Source: Kribbella solani (GTDB taxonomy: Bacteria > Actinomycetota > Actinomycetes > Propionibacteriales > Kribbellaceae). Taken from it: a stretch of 64,000 bases of DNA. The notes below the pieces were generated by a model. It did not search any database, had not been told where the DNA came from, and saw only the letters and a list, made by a program, of their open reading frames with translations. Below, piece after piece: positions 26,903 to 37,300 of this stretch. A program made the position numbers and the translations under genes. How positions within the stretch are numbered: the stretch's first letter is position 1; every line of letters begins with the position of its first letter. The stretch covers positions 3,472,001 to 3,536,000 of the forward strand of contig NZ_JACHNF010000001.1 of NCBI RefSeq assembly GCF_014205295.1. Direction: 5' to 3'.

Positions 26903-27172
26903 GTGTACAAGGTCGACACCACCCCCGTCGTGCGGGTGCGAAGGCCTCCCAAACGAGAGCCGCCCGATATTCCTGCAGGCCAAGCATTGGCTCCGGACGA
27001 TCTGCACAAGGGCGACAGGATTCACCACTTCGACTATGGCGACGGCACAATCCACGCCGTCACCGCCTGCTGGCTGCACATCACCTGGGACAACCCAGCC
27101 GAAACCCTCGACTATCACTCTCTAGGCATGGCGCGATTCCTCATACGGCTCGGCCCTACGGACGGCGCATGA
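26903..27172 (+). CDS. Small hypothetical protein with CarD/DUF3553-like strand pattern
   Basis: An 89-residue protein starting at GTG 26903, 5 bases after GGAGGG. The segment KGDRIHHFDYGDGTIHAVTACWLHITWDNP resembles the small beta-barrel of CarD-like or DUF3553 proteins, but the match is weak. It overlaps the next gene by 4 bases (ATGA), which supports both. Confidence 0.5.
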   Translation: MYKVDTTPVVRVRRPPKREPPDIPAGQALAPDDLHKGDRIHHFDYGDGTIHAVTACWLHITWDNPAETLDYHSLGMARFLIRLGPTDGA

Positions 27173-27354
27173 CCAGCGAACCACGTGATGACGGCCCGCT
27201 TTGCCGCGTACGCGCTTGGCTCGGCGAGTACCTCATTCTCGACTACGCCGGTGCGTCCGACGACGCGGAGAAGTTCGCGGACACCGTACGCGCACAACAT
27301 AGGCGCCTGATCGTGACTATCGAGCCAGTCGCAAACCCAGCCAACAAGCGCTGA
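27169..27354 (+). CDS. Small hypothetical protein
   Basis: A 61-residue protein (MTSEPRDDGPLCRVRAWLGEY) coupled to the preceding gene by a 4-base overlap. No recognised domain. Charged and soluble. Confidence 0.45.
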   Translation: MTSEPRDDGPLCRVRAWLGEYLILDYAGASDDAEKFADTVRAQHRRLIVTIEPVANPANKR

Positions 27355-27492
27355 GATCCCGGCCAGAACACCAACTACTCGCGGCATCAACCGCGCAGTC
27401 ACCGGCATCCCGCGGGCGGTGATCCACGCCAACATCGGCCGGCACGGGGGCGACTCAGGCGCTGTCCTCGTCGCCATGTCGCGAGGCTCGCT

Positions 27493-27705
27493 TCATCGGT
27501 CCCATCGCTCGTCAAGCAGATGATCGTTGAGTTCGGCGAACCAGGCGATCACGTCGCTCGCCCGGTACCGCAGGTGCCGACCGACCTTCTTTCCCCGCGG
27601 CCCATACCCCAACGTCCGCCAGCGATAGAGCGTCCGCTTCGGGATGCTCAAGTACGCCGAGACCTGATCGACGTCCCACAACGGATCTGCATCAGGTACC
27701 GGCAT
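27493..27705 (-). CDS. Excisionase-type MerR-like HTH protein, second element
   Basis: A 70-residue protein with LWDVDQVSAYLSIPKRTLYRWRTLGYGPRGKKVGRHLRYRASDVIAWF, the same architecture as the excisionase at 4754-4975. ATG 27705 has GGAGG upstream. It is the last gene of a minus-strand operon with the coiled-coil, ArdC-like and 428-residue genes. A role in excision of the second element is likely, although it lies 9 kb from that integrase. Confidence 0.75.
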   Translation of the reverse strand: MPVPDADPLWDVDQVSAYLSIPKRTLYRWRTLGYGPRGKKVGRHLRYRASDVIAWFAELNDHLLDERWDR

Positions 27706-28030
27706 CAGAACCTCCAAGCCTCTCCCCCGCAGCAGCACGGCGCTCCCGCTCCGACTTCACAACCCGCCGCAGCTCACCAACTGACCAGCCAAGAATCTCC
27801 GCCGCTGCCTCAGCAGAGCGGCAGACGCGAGCCAGCTCGGCCGTCTCGGCCGCCCACCTCGCCTCGGCCTCCGCCAGCCGCTCGTCGTACCGCTCAATCG
27901 CGACCGCCTTCGCCTCGATCGCCCGGTCCAGTGACGCCCGTGCCCTGAGCGTCCGACCCGTTGCGGTCTCGATCCGCGCCTGACGTTCACGCGCCCGCCG
28001 CAGCGCGGCGACCCGCTCGCTCGCTCCCAT
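27692..28030 (-). CDS. Small coiled-coil protein
   Basis: A 112-residue protein almost wholly helical and charged (RRARERQARIETATGRTLRARA), with a C-terminal helix-turn-helix-like end (AEILGWSVGELRRVVKSERERR). It overlaps the excisionase-like start by 14 bp and follows the ArdC-like gene by 9 bp. Proteins of this type are common in actinobacterial conjugative elements; the role is unknown. Confidence 0.6.
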   Translation of the reverse strand: MGASERVAALRRARERQARIETATGRTLRARASLDRAIEAKAVAIERYDERLAEAEARWAAETAELARVCRSAEAAAEILGWSVGELRRVVKSERERRAAAGERLGGSDAGT

Positions 28031-28039
28031 GTCGAGACC

Positions 28040-29080
28040 TCACCGCGCCGGACCATCGAGATCCGGCATCAGGAACGCTGAATCGAGCGGCCGAGCCGGC
28101 ACCGGACCGAGAGTCGTCCGATCGTTCTTCAGATACCGGTCAGTCGAGTCGATCAGCCGCCTCGCCACGTTGACGACCCGAGCACCGGTCGCCTTGATAG
28201 CACTCGCAGGGTCCTCCGAATCGACCTGCCGCGCCCACTCCGCGAGGTACTCGAACGATGCGGCACCAGTAGGTAGACCATGATGCGCCAGGACCACGTA
28301 CGCGACCGACTCCGCCTCCACCTCGCGAATCCCACCCCACATCTCAGCGCCCCTGTCCTCGCCATCCCTGACCAGGCCGAGGCCCGCCCGCAAGGCGGCC
28401 GGCGAATGCAACCGGACATGCGCGAGTTCGTGTACGAGCCGCGCGACCGCCCGGAAATCGTCAAGGTGATCCGCGATCACAATCCGCTTGGCCACATGAT
28501 CAGTCAGACCTTCGTACATATCACCGGCCGGCCTCACATCGACGGTAAAGCCATCCGCCGCCGCCTCGCGAACCACGGCGGCCCACACGCCCTTAGCCAC
28601 TGACCTATCTGCGGCAACAGGTGCGCGAGGAAGCCAGATCGGCGGGCCAACGGTTTGAGTCACGTCGAACACAGCACTGACCCCGAAGCCGATCACCTGG
28701 TGGTCGACCAGACCCCTGGCTGGCTGCAGGCTCGTCGCCGGTGTCGTCCGTGCGTGAACCGGCTTCAAGATCCGGATCGCCTGGGTTGTATTCACGCGAC
28801 GCCCGAGCTTGTTCCAGGTACGCCAGTGCGCGACCCAACTCGCCTGCGGCATCTGCAGATTGATCAACACGACATTGCCAAAGCCGTACGCCGGAAACAC
28901 CGCCGCAGCGTCCAACCACCTTGCCCAGTCAGATCCCGACGCCAACTTGCTCACTTCTGCATCGAGTACCCGATGAAGATCCTCCGCGCCCACCTGTCCC
29001 TTGCCCACAGCAACCTCCCGCTCAGATCGGTTGCCCTGTTCAACGTCCAGGCTCGGCGAACTCCCATCCTTGATCGTCAA
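28040..29080 (-). CDS. ArdC-like antirestriction/ssDNA-binding zincin protein
   Basis: A 346-residue protein. The N-terminal half matches the ArdC ssDNA-binding domain (LASGSDWARWLDAAAVFPAYGFGNVVLINLQMP, WNKLGRRV). The C-terminal half is a zinc metallopeptidase-like domain with LVHELAHVRLH and the third ligand region REVEAESVAYVVLAHHG. ArdC of IncW plasmids is known to protect incoming DNA from restriction. TTG 29080 is the furthest start; other starts are possible. Its 5' end overlaps the upstream gene by 41 bp. Confidence 0.8.
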   Translation of the reverse strand: MTIKDGSSPSLDVEQGNRSEREVAVGKGQVGAEDLHRVLDAEVSKLASGSDWARWLDAAAVFPAYGFGNVVLINLQMPQASWVAHWRTWNKLGRRVNTTQAIRILKPVHARTTPATSLQPARGLVDHQVIGFGVSAVFDVTQTVGPPIWLPRAPVAADRSVAKGVWAAVVREAAADGFTVDVRPAGDMYEGLTDHVAKRIVIADHLDDFRAVARLVHELAHVRLHSPAALRAGLGLVRDGEDRGAEMWGGIREVEAESVAYVVLAHHGLPTGAASFEYLAEWARQVDSEDPASAIKATGARVVNVARRLIDSTDRYLKNDRTTLGPVPARPLDSAFLMPDLDGPAR

Positions 29081-30326
29081 TCCCGGACAAATCCAAGTCC
29101 CGGAACCGCGCCGGCATCCGCTTCATCGGCTCAATTGCACTGCGAGAAACAGCAGCCGTTCCCGCAAGGCGCCGCGCAACCCCGCTAGCCGTCTCCAGAT
29201 GATCGACAAACCTCGCCAGGTCATCGATCACATCGCTGAAACAGGTCATGCGATCCGTACGCACCCAGTAGGGCTGCAGCAAACGTGCCCCACCGGTCGG
29301 ACGCCGAAGATACGTCAACTCAACTCGCGCCGCGTCCGACCGCGGTACGAACAGCCGACCCGACCAAATCATCCGATGAACCGTCCGTTCCAAATGCCGC
29401 GCGACCTGCACCGCTGCCCAGAGCAGCTCGTCAGCCGCGTCCATCAGCTCAGCCGACCTCCATTGACCATCGCCGAGCACTCGGTCGACTACGCCCTTGA
29501 GATCGAGGAACGCCACCTCATCAGGCGAATCGCTCCGCCTGCCAAGATCAGACAAGCGCCGCCGCAAGTCCGCATCAACCCGAACCGCAGCACCGTCGAG
29601 GCTCCCCAACGCCTGACGCAGACTCTCCAGCTCAACCCGCTGTTCGAGATCGAGGCCGGAAGAACGCGCCGACAACAACAGGCTGGCGACGTACCAACCC
29701 TGGCCGCCGATCGTACGCAACTGCGCCGTCGTGGACCGCAAATCCCGAGTCAACACCACCTCATGGGAAACCTCAGCATGCGCACGTTCCCATCGAGCCG
29801 CCCTCGCACCAACCATCGAAAGCGCACCACCCACAGGAGCCGGCCCCGCGGCAAGGACGCCGATGCCACCAAGCCCAGCGCCACGTACGTCAGCTCGCGC
29901 GATCTCGGTCAACTCCCGCATAACCCGTCGCAACCGCGACGGCCCCCGAGCCCGGACCCTCACGCTGCGCTCGACGACTCGCGCCCCCATCAACGCGACC
30001 GCCGCAACCTCAGCCGCCGCCGCAACCCGATCCTCGCGATCGCTCAAGACAACCGCAGACAACGAATCCTGAACCGCAAGCAGATCCGCGCCTGCCCCGA
30101 TCGCCTGCGCCAATCGACCCAGACAATTCTCCGACCGCTCAACCGCCGCCGGCCCTCCCGCCCCTGCCTTGAGACACACGCCCAGCCGACACAGATGATT
30201 CCGAGTCGCAGCTAGAACCGCATCCCAATCAGCCAGCACCTCGGCCTGATCCACGTACACCCCACGCTGGGCGCTGACGGCAATCCGCCTCGCCGTACGC
30301 AACAAATCCTCATACGTCGCCCGCAT
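29040..30326 (-). CDS. Large protein of duplicated pair, copy A (unknown function)
   Basis: A 428-residue helical protein (MRATYEDLLRTARRIAV...). It has regions rich in Ala and Arg, LTRDLRSTTAQ near residue 215, and GRLFVPRSDAARVELTYLRRPTGGARLLQPYWVRTD near 350. A second, frameshifted copy lies at 47403-48696. In both places it follows a small gene with exactly 17 bp overlap. The pair belongs to the conjugation-type operon with ArdC and may act in DNA transfer or maintenance; no known family is recognised. Confidence 0.7.
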   Translation of the reverse strand: MRATYEDLLRTARRIAVSAQRGVYVDQAEVLADWDAVLAATRNHLCRLGVCLKAGAGGPAAVERSENCLGRLAQAIGAGADLLAVQDSLSAVVLSDREDRVAAAAEVAAVALMGARVVERSVRVRARGPSRLRRVMRELTEIARADVRGAGLGGIGVLAAGPAPVGGALSMVGARAARWERAHAEVSHEVVLTRDLRSTTAQLRTIGGQGWYVASLLLSARSSGLDLEQRVELESLRQALGSLDGAAVRVDADLRRRLSDLGRRSDSPDEVAFLDLKGVVDRVLGDGQWRSAELMDAADELLWAAVQVARHLERTVHRMIWSGRLFVPRSDAARVELTYLRRPTGGARLLQPYWVRTDRMTCFSDVIDDLARFVDHLETASGVARRLAGTAAVSRSAIEPMKRMPARFRDLDLSGIDDQGWEFAEPGR

Positions 30327-30657
30327 CGCGGACCCTCCGCACATCAGCCGCCGCCGTACGCACCGCATCCCCCAGCGCCAACCGCCAACTCAAGTCCTCG
30401 ATCGACACCTCAATCCGATCAACCAGCCCCGCCGCCTCCTCCAACAGCGCCACCGGATCACCATCAACATCCCCCTCGTACCGCACATACGGCACAATCC
30501 CCAACAACTCACACAACCGATACCGACTAAACGCCGTCAAAGCCCAACGCCCATCCTCCGCCCCCACCTCAAGCCCCTCAACAACCGCCTCAGCCCGCCC
30601 CACCAACTCAACAACCCGCCGCCGCACCTCGTCGCGATCCGCCGCCTTGCCGTCCAT
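30310..30657 (-). CDS. Small protein of duplicated pair, copy A
   Basis: A 115-residue protein starting at ATG 30657 after GGAGG. Conserved core shared with the copy at 48680-49009: RWALTAFSRYRLCELLG, and DLSWRLALGDAVRTA near the C-terminus. The two are roughly 40-45% identical by eye. Function unknown; always partnered with the larger gene downstream. Confidence 0.7.
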   Translation of the reverse strand: MDGKAADRDEVRRRVVELVGRAEAVVEGLEVGAEDGRWALTAFSRYRLCELLGIVPYVRYEGDVDGDPVALLEEAAGLVDRIEVSIEDLSWRLALGDAVRTAAADVRRVRDAGDV

Positions 30658-31640
30658 GCTGCCTCCATTGGCCCCCCGTATCCGAAGCCCAGGAACGTTC
30701 GCCCTGTGCATACAGCCTCAACGGATGCCGGGGACAACTTTGTCCGTCTAAGTCCACTACGCACCCCTCGAAGATTGTGTAGATCTCTTCCAGCCTGGCG
30801 GGGCCTTGGCACAGAACCCTGGATATCGCTTCTGACCTGCAGTTTTGTCTCTCATCGACGATCAGCAGTTGTCAGCGTTTCGCAGCCTCTCACGGAGCTG
30901 TGACGGAGCAGGACCTTGCCTACAGCAACAGTCTGATCGTCGCAGGCATGGCGCACCGGATCTCACATCCCCGACAACCAAAGGGTCGCCTACCTTGTCC
31001 ACGACCTCCTCTGGCAGGGACTGCGGGCAGACAGTGCCGGATCCGGTGCGCCCGCCAGCACCGACTGCAGCATTGGCCTGAGCGGGCGGCTCGATCGCGA
31101 AACAACGGTTACGCCTGACAGGTCTGGGCGACCGACAGGAGCAGCGCCTGAGAGCAATCGCCTCGCTATGGCTCGGACTCCGTTCATTCATCGAAGTAGT
31201 AGCGAGGCGCAGGAGCGGTACCCCTAACCTCGCTTTACCATGCCAGCCTTCTCGTCGATTCGCATCACCGGTCGAAAGTTGCCGTTGACCTGCTAACTCT
31301 CCAATGGAGAGTGCTCGTTGTGTACTGGCGCTACTCAACCCGTGTCGTTCATTCCGATGAGTAAAACCCTGAGTCCTCCGACATGCCGGCAGCTTTGCGC
31401 CACGCCGGGCGTTACCTGCGTCCGGCAGTCATTACTCCCTTGGTGACGCCGACAAACTGCCTGATGTCAGCTGAATCGCTGGCCGCAGGCGCCAGCTTTG
31501 TTCTTGGCCGAGCGGAGGAGACGAGACACGCGCTCGACACTGTGCAGTTGGAAGTTGGTGCGAACGCTGTCGGTTCCTCGCTGCGCAACAGCTCATCGGA
31601 GGCTGCTCACCGAGTTGATCTCAGGCACAGCACCATTCCA
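30658..31640. other. About 980 bp without a supported gene
   Basis: Short readings exist on both strands but none has a ribosome site, family match or coupling. It lies between the duplicated pair (copy A) and the 3' end of the pPIWI-RE gene, so it marks the left border of the defence island. It contains the perfect 17-bp palindrome ACTCTCCAATGGAGAGT at 31296-31312. Confidence 0.4.
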
Positions 31641-34364
31641 TCAGTTACCGCCCGGGGCTTCCGACGAGGCTTCGTCATCGTGCGGGAGGAGGTACATCTG
31701 AGTCTTTCGCGCCAGGTGCAGCGGTAGCGGCAGCGCCAGCGTTGATCGCCGGTCCGGGGCCCGACGCAACTGGTGGACCAACGCGGCCCATTGCTCAGTC
31801 TCCCCTGGACCGTCGGTCGGCAATGCGGCCACAGTGATTTCCAGCAGGCCGGGGTTCGAGGCGTTGCGTCCAGTGTCGATGACCACCGCGCCGACCTTGT
31901 TGATCCGGGTCGCCAGCTTCGAGGCATCGACCGCTGCATTCTTCGCGGTGTCCGCCTTCTCCGCGGAGCTCAGGAATACTCGGTCACCGGCTTGATGATC
32001 CGCGTCGAGCCACACGCCCGTCGCAATGCCGTGATGGCCGTCTTGCTGGTCGATCGCGTACCACTGGGACGTCTCGTCCTGTTGCTTGTCGCGGACCCGC
32101 ACGTGACACAGCCGATCGCCGTACAAACCGATGTCCTGCCCCGGACCGGAGGAGAACCCCAGGAGATCCTTCTCGAGACGACCGTTTTGTAGCCACGTCC
32201 ACAGCGGGCGGGAGTTCTGCGCGTGTGTCAGGAGCAGCACCCGGCGATCGCGGAGGCTGTAGAGCATGGCTTTGACGAAGTTCTCCGCATCAGCCTGCTG
32301 TGTCGCCAGATCGGGCACCCAGGTCGTGTCAGGCTCCTCCTGGTCGAACTGCCCGGGGATCTCCGCGGACCGGGCCAGGTCCAAGAGCAACTGGCGATGT
32401 GGAATCCACCGACCGCTTCGCCGGTCGAATCCGGTGGCAAACCCGTTCTGGTCCACTTTGATCGCGATCGGAACCGTCTGGCGTTTCCCGGTTGGTCCGT
32501 CAGCCCGGCGCTTCACCATCCACAGAGCGACGTACTCGAGGTCCTCCGGGAATCCCGACAGGCTGTGGACGGGGACGACGGAAGTGCCCATCTGCCGGAA
32601 GACGTCACGCCAGGCCTGCGCGGCCCTGATTGTGACGCTCTTCGCGCCCGCGTTCTTGTACTTGCCGCTGGGTACCTGTACGAACTTGGTCAGCCGCCCG
32701 GCGTCGGCAAAGCCCAAACGTACGGCGAACTTCGGATCGGTCAGCGGCAAGAACGACTTCGCGTGGCCGATCTCCACGACAGTCGCCAGGACTCCCGACC
32801 GGCCGTCGCCGGCGCATTCCGACCGTACGGCGTTCCGGCGACACTTGATCGCTTCGCTCAATGTCGCCCGTCGCGGCTTGGGGCTGGCGAACTCGAGCGG
32901 AGAGACAATTTCGCCGGCCTCAGTGAGATGCAACTGCACCGAGAGCTCTGCTGACTGCCACGCACGGATGATCCCGTCCCCACCGGATCCCTCCAGGCCC
33001 AGCACGTCGGCCAGCTGAGCGACGAGCGCGTCGCGGGTTCGGGGATGCTGCCACCGGGCTTCGAGGATCAAGGGTTCACCTGCGAGCAATTCGCTCAGCC
33101 GGCACCGCAGCGCCGTCGAGCGTTTGGCTACTTGCTCGGCCTTGAACGCGTCCTTCCGTTCCTGTGGCCACGCGCTGTTCGCGGTCTTCGGCAGATTGAG
33201 CGGAACCGTCGAGTGAACCGTCGGCCGAAGATCCGGAACGCGACGCAGGAACGGGACCAACGCATCCACGATCCAGTCGTTCAACGGGGCCCTGTCCCGT
33301 GCCATCAAGCCGGCACCGACACCGTGCTCCCCCATGTGCGTCGAGTGCACCACAGCTGCCCGGAGACCGGCCGTCTCGTCGATCCACGTGTCCGGAGCCT
33401 GACGGAGTACCTCGGGATCAGGGAACGAACGGGCGAGGCTCAACCGGCTGAGCATTCCCTCCGGCCCTCCCTGCAGCCACCGATTGGTCTGCGTCCGGTA
33501 GTCCTTGATCATCCTGCTGACACTGAGCCGGTCCGTTGGCGGCGCGCCTCGCAACCAGGAGTCCTCGTGCGCGAGCACGACGGAGACTCCCGTGCGGTAC
33601 GGCATCGGTACAGCGCCGCCAGTTCGCCACCGCCGGACGCCGGTCCGGACGTGCAGCCGGAAGTCGTCCCGGAAGGGGATCGTCTGCACGGTCACAGAGA
33701 TGACGAAGGAGAAGAGCCATTCACCATCCTCGTCATGATGTGGCCGCGGCGGCCACGACACCAGCTCAGCTCCGCGCGCGGTCGAGGCGATACGAAAGGA
33801 CAGCTGAACCCCTTCAAACGTGTACGGCTCGAGTCTCACCACCTGTTGGGCGATGACGTCCGGGAGGAGCTGGTAGAGGCGCCGATGCGGATCTGCTGTG
33901 TCTCCGAGGGTGATGTCGCGTCCCAACAGATCGACGTCTGTCGGCTGCCACTCGAGCTCGTCCACGCCCAACGCCTCGTCTAGCGCGATCGCCGCATCGA
34001 GAAGCTCTGGATACTCCTCTCGCTGTCGTGGCGTGTGAAGGTCCCGGATCCAGGCACGGACCAGCTGCAGCAGAAGGCCGCGCGGGAACCTCTCCCGGGC
34101 GTACAGCCAGGGCTCGTCGTCGGCAACGGTCGCGCTGCGAGCCACACAGACCAGCTGCGGAGCAACGGCGCGCAGGACTTCGTTGAGTCTCTTGATCGGC
34201 ACTTGGTGGAGATTGTCCGGGTTTGTCCTGCCGATCCGGTAGAAGTCGAGCAAGTCTTTTCGCCAATGGTCCGGGAACGTCAGGCTCTGGAACTCCTGCA
34301 CAAACCGGTCGCCAGCCCGGTCCGGCTCGAACGCGGACAACCGGATCGCCGAGTATCTGGGCAT
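31641..34364 (-). CDS. pPIWI-RE family argonaute-like protein
   Basis: A 907-residue protein starting MPRYSAIRLSAFEPD. Length, the N-terminal region, the central MID-like part and the C-terminal RNase H-fold (PIWI) region match the pPIWI-RE family described by Burroughs and colleagues (2013), with conserved Arg and Glu residues. Recognisable stretches are WLRGAPPTDRLSVSRMIKDY, VHSTHMGEHGVGAGLMARDR and a C-terminal GRNASNPGLLEITVAAL. These proteins are predicted to use nucleic-acid guides against invading DNA. ATG 34364 has GGAG upstream, 14 bp after the helicase stop. It is the last gene of the minus-strand operon. Confidence 0.85.
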   Translation of the reverse strand: MPRYSAIRLSAFEPDRAGDRFVQEFQSLTFPDHWRKDLLDFYRIGRTNPDNLHQVPIKRLNEVLRAVAPQLVCVARSATVADDEPWLYARERFPRGLLLQLVRAWIRDLHTPRQREEYPELLDAAIALDEALGVDELEWQPTDVDLLGRDITLGDTADPHRRLYQLLPDVIAQQVVRLEPYTFEGVQLSFRIASTARGAELVSWPPRPHHDEDGEWLFSFVISVTVQTIPFRDDFRLHVRTGVRRWRTGGAVPMPYRTGVSVVLAHEDSWLRGAPPTDRLSVSRMIKDYRTQTNRWLQGGPEGMLSRLSLARSFPDPEVLRQAPDTWIDETAGLRAAVVHSTHMGEHGVGAGLMARDRAPLNDWIVDALVPFLRRVPDLRPTVHSTVPLNLPKTANSAWPQERKDAFKAEQVAKRSTALRCRLSELLAGEPLILEARWQHPRTRDALVAQLADVLGLEGSGGDGIIRAWQSAELSVQLHLTEAGEIVSPLEFASPKPRRATLSEAIKCRRNAVRSECAGDGRSGVLATVVEIGHAKSFLPLTDPKFAVRLGFADAGRLTKFVQVPSGKYKNAGAKSVTIRAAQAWRDVFRQMGTSVVPVHSLSGFPEDLEYVALWMVKRRADGPTGKRQTVPIAIKVDQNGFATGFDRRSGRWIPHRQLLLDLARSAEIPGQFDQEEPDTTWVPDLATQQADAENFVKAMLYSLRDRRVLLLTHAQNSRPLWTWLQNGRLEKDLLGFSSGPGQDIGLYGDRLCHVRVRDKQQDETSQWYAIDQQDGHHGIATGVWLDADHQAGDRVFLSSAEKADTAKNAAVDASKLATRINKVGAVVIDTGRNASNPGLLEITVAALPTDGPGETEQWAALVHQLRRAPDRRSTLALPLPLHLARKTQMYLLPHDDEASSEAPGGN

Positions 34365-34377
34365 AGCGTGCTCCGTA

Positions 34378-37300
34378 TCACCGAGGAAACAATTGAGACA
34401 AAGCCGAATGGAGGGGGGCATAGAGGGTGCCTACAAGATGGCGGTCGAGCGGTGACACGCCGCTGGCGTTGTCAGGATCGAAGTACGGGTCCAGAACTTC
34501 GCGCATGGACACCAGCAGACTGGAGTCCCTGGTGTCAGGCAGATCAGATCCTTCCGCGGCACGTTCGGCGAACGGTGCGTCGACGAAGACCACGCGGGCT
34601 GGTACGCCGCCACGGACGAGGCGCCCGACCACCTGCCAGATCACCACTAGCTGGTCCCACGTGAAGCTGACCCTCTCGGTCGGTGACAGCCGTCGCCAGA
34701 CCACCGGTTGACTCAACAACTGGCGCCATCGTCGCCTGGCCCCGGTACGGAACTGCCGTCCCACGACGTCCAGGTCTCCGGCAGGTTCGACCTGATCCGC
34801 GAATTCCGGGGACCGGACGCGCCGCGAGGCCCAGTCGTTGATCGCCTGGATGGCGAGGCCGATGTCGTCCGGCCGCGGGTGCGGGCGAGCGAGAAAGATG
34901 GCCGAGCCGATGGCTGCGACCCCGCCGTCGAGGATGTTGTGCCCGCGCTCGACTGCCAGCAGCGGCGCGACGAGCAGCTCGGTATTCGTGGCGGCGAACT
35001 CCGCCACGTCACCTCGGGCCAGGGACCGTACCTCCTCGCCCGGTCCCGCGATTCGATGATCCTGCTCAGCATCATCCGGTACCAGCCTGCAGACGTTGCC
35101 CTCCCAGCGCGGGATGCGAGCAAGGATCGTAGCGGCCCGGCGCGCCTCGTCGTACGATCCGGTCAGCACCAGCAGACGGCGACGACGTGGATCTTCGATG
35201 GCAGCGAGCTCCTGCTCGAAGGGACTGGGGGTCCCGTCGGCACCGCGTTTGGCCAACTGGTTGAGCATCTGCTCCAGGAAAACTGGTCGCAGGTGCGGCT
35301 TCGCGCCGGACAACTTCAACGGCCGGCCGTCCTGCTGCAGGAAGCGCGTCGTGAAGACCGACCGGCCAACCGCCTCCAACTCTTCGCTGCGCGGCGTCAG
35401 CAGCGCTCCGACCTCGGAGAGAATGTGGTACCGCGTCGATGTCCCGGCCCAGCTTGTTCCCGACATCAGCAAGACATTCGGCGCCGGCAGCCCATCTGCC
35501 AGCGTCAACTCGGGCAGCTGGAGCAGCAGTTCCCGCCCGTTGCCGGCGCAGCGGAAGAACCGAAGTTCTCCGCTTCGCGAGTCGACCTTGCTTTCGCTGT
35601 CAGGGATGAACTGGAAGCCCAGGATGTTGCCCATCGGCGACTCGGGCACGAGCGGCCGGTAGTCGTCGGGCGGGCGACGGGCGAGCACGTTGCTCGAGGC
35701 AGGAAAATCGAGCGCAGCCTCGACTGCGGGCCACAGGTCCGTGAGCAGGTCGAGACGCGTGTGCAGTGCGGACAGGATCAACGTGAACTCGAACCGCAAC
35801 GCTTGCTCCGACATTCTTTGCGTCGTGAGGTCGGCGTCCCTCCCGGCGCTTGTCAGCAGCTGAACCAGTGCTGGTTCGACGAGGCTGCGAGAGTCGCGCG
35901 TCCGAGTGGTGTGGAGCAGTCTGCGGGTCAGGCGGACCAATGCATCCACCCGTTCATCGGCGTGCTCGCGCTCACCGAGTGGGTCGTCCCGGAACTTGTC
36001 CAGCACCGAGGTGAGATTCGTTCGCGCATCCGAAGACTCCGGCTGCGGCTCTGCTCCGTTCTCCTCGTCACCAAGTGACTGACCGATTTCGTCGTCCCAC
36101 GCCGGACGATCTGCCTGCGGTGTATCCGCCGCGTCGGCTTCGTACTGCTCACCGAACCACTCGTCGAGCAGCTTGTACTGCAATGTCCATGGGTTGAAGT
36201 AGTCGGCCTCGACCCAGTTCCGCAGATCCCGATTTCGAAGCAACATGTGATAGATCCGGTCAGCAGCTGCCGCGACAGTGTGCAGTGCGGTTGTCCACCG
36301 CATCACCGTATCGTCGGACAGTTGGAGTCTCCCTTGCTCGGCCAGTCGGGCGATCTTGTGCTGCTGGATCTCGTCCAGCCACGAGTTCGGTGACCTGCCG
36401 ATGAGGACTGCGGCCGGCGCGAACATGCTGTCCAGCTGCTGCTGCACCCTGTCCACCTCGTCGACCACGATCAGATCGCTACGCCGGCAGGCGGTCTCGA
36501 GATACCGGACGCGCTCCCCGTTCTGGTGTGCAGGTACGGCGCTGTGCACGAGCCCTGCCGGAGTCGCGACCCAGATGTCCGCGCCGACGAGTTCGCGCGC
36601 GGCATGGTGCCGAGGACAGCGCTGCCAGAGCGGACAGCCGTGACGCTGACGTCCGTTCGGTCGCGGAACTGTCTGTTCCTCTGCGAGCACGGTGAGACTG
36701 CGCGGAGGGACACGGACCGCGGGATAGAGCTGCACACAGGGCGAACTCGAATAGCGCAGCGGCACCGCAGCCTCCACCCCACGCAGAGCGTCGAGCGGAC
36801 ACGCCGTACTGAGGTAGTCGAAGCCCGGGGCATCCTGATTCAGCAGTGGGCCGTCGATCGCGGCAGACCGTCGGTGCAGCCGTTGCAGGTGCTGCTCGCG
36901 GGTTGTTGCCCCGAGCACCGGCGCGGCCCGGAGCCCGAGTTCGGTGAAGAAGGCCACCAGTCGCAGGGCTTCGGCGACATCCCCGACCACCAGCGTGGTT
37001 CGCATCCCACGGCGTGCGGCCCAGACGGCCAGAATGTCTCGCAGGGTGCTCTTGCCCGCACCAACCATGCCGATGAGGTGGAGCATCCGATCCACCGTCA
37101 GGATCTTCGACTTCTCGAACTCCTCGGTGCCCCGGACGAACAGCTCGCACCGTCGTAGACGCTGGGACCACAGATCGTTCGCCGGCTGTCCCGGCGCGGC
37201 CAGCGTGTTGTCGATCCACTGTGCCGTTGCGAGCAACTCGTCCAGGTCGACCCGCAGCGGTTTCCCGCCTTCGCGTGGCCCCTCGGTGAGATCATGACCT

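Noticed and set aside
29001-30215. Plus-strand open reading frame (404 codons)
   Set aside because: Antisense to the paired gene copy A; that copy is supported by a homologue and coupled neighbours.
34708-36078. Plus-strand open reading frame (456 codons)
   Set aside because: Antisense to the DinG-like helicase, no domain seen, no ribosome site.
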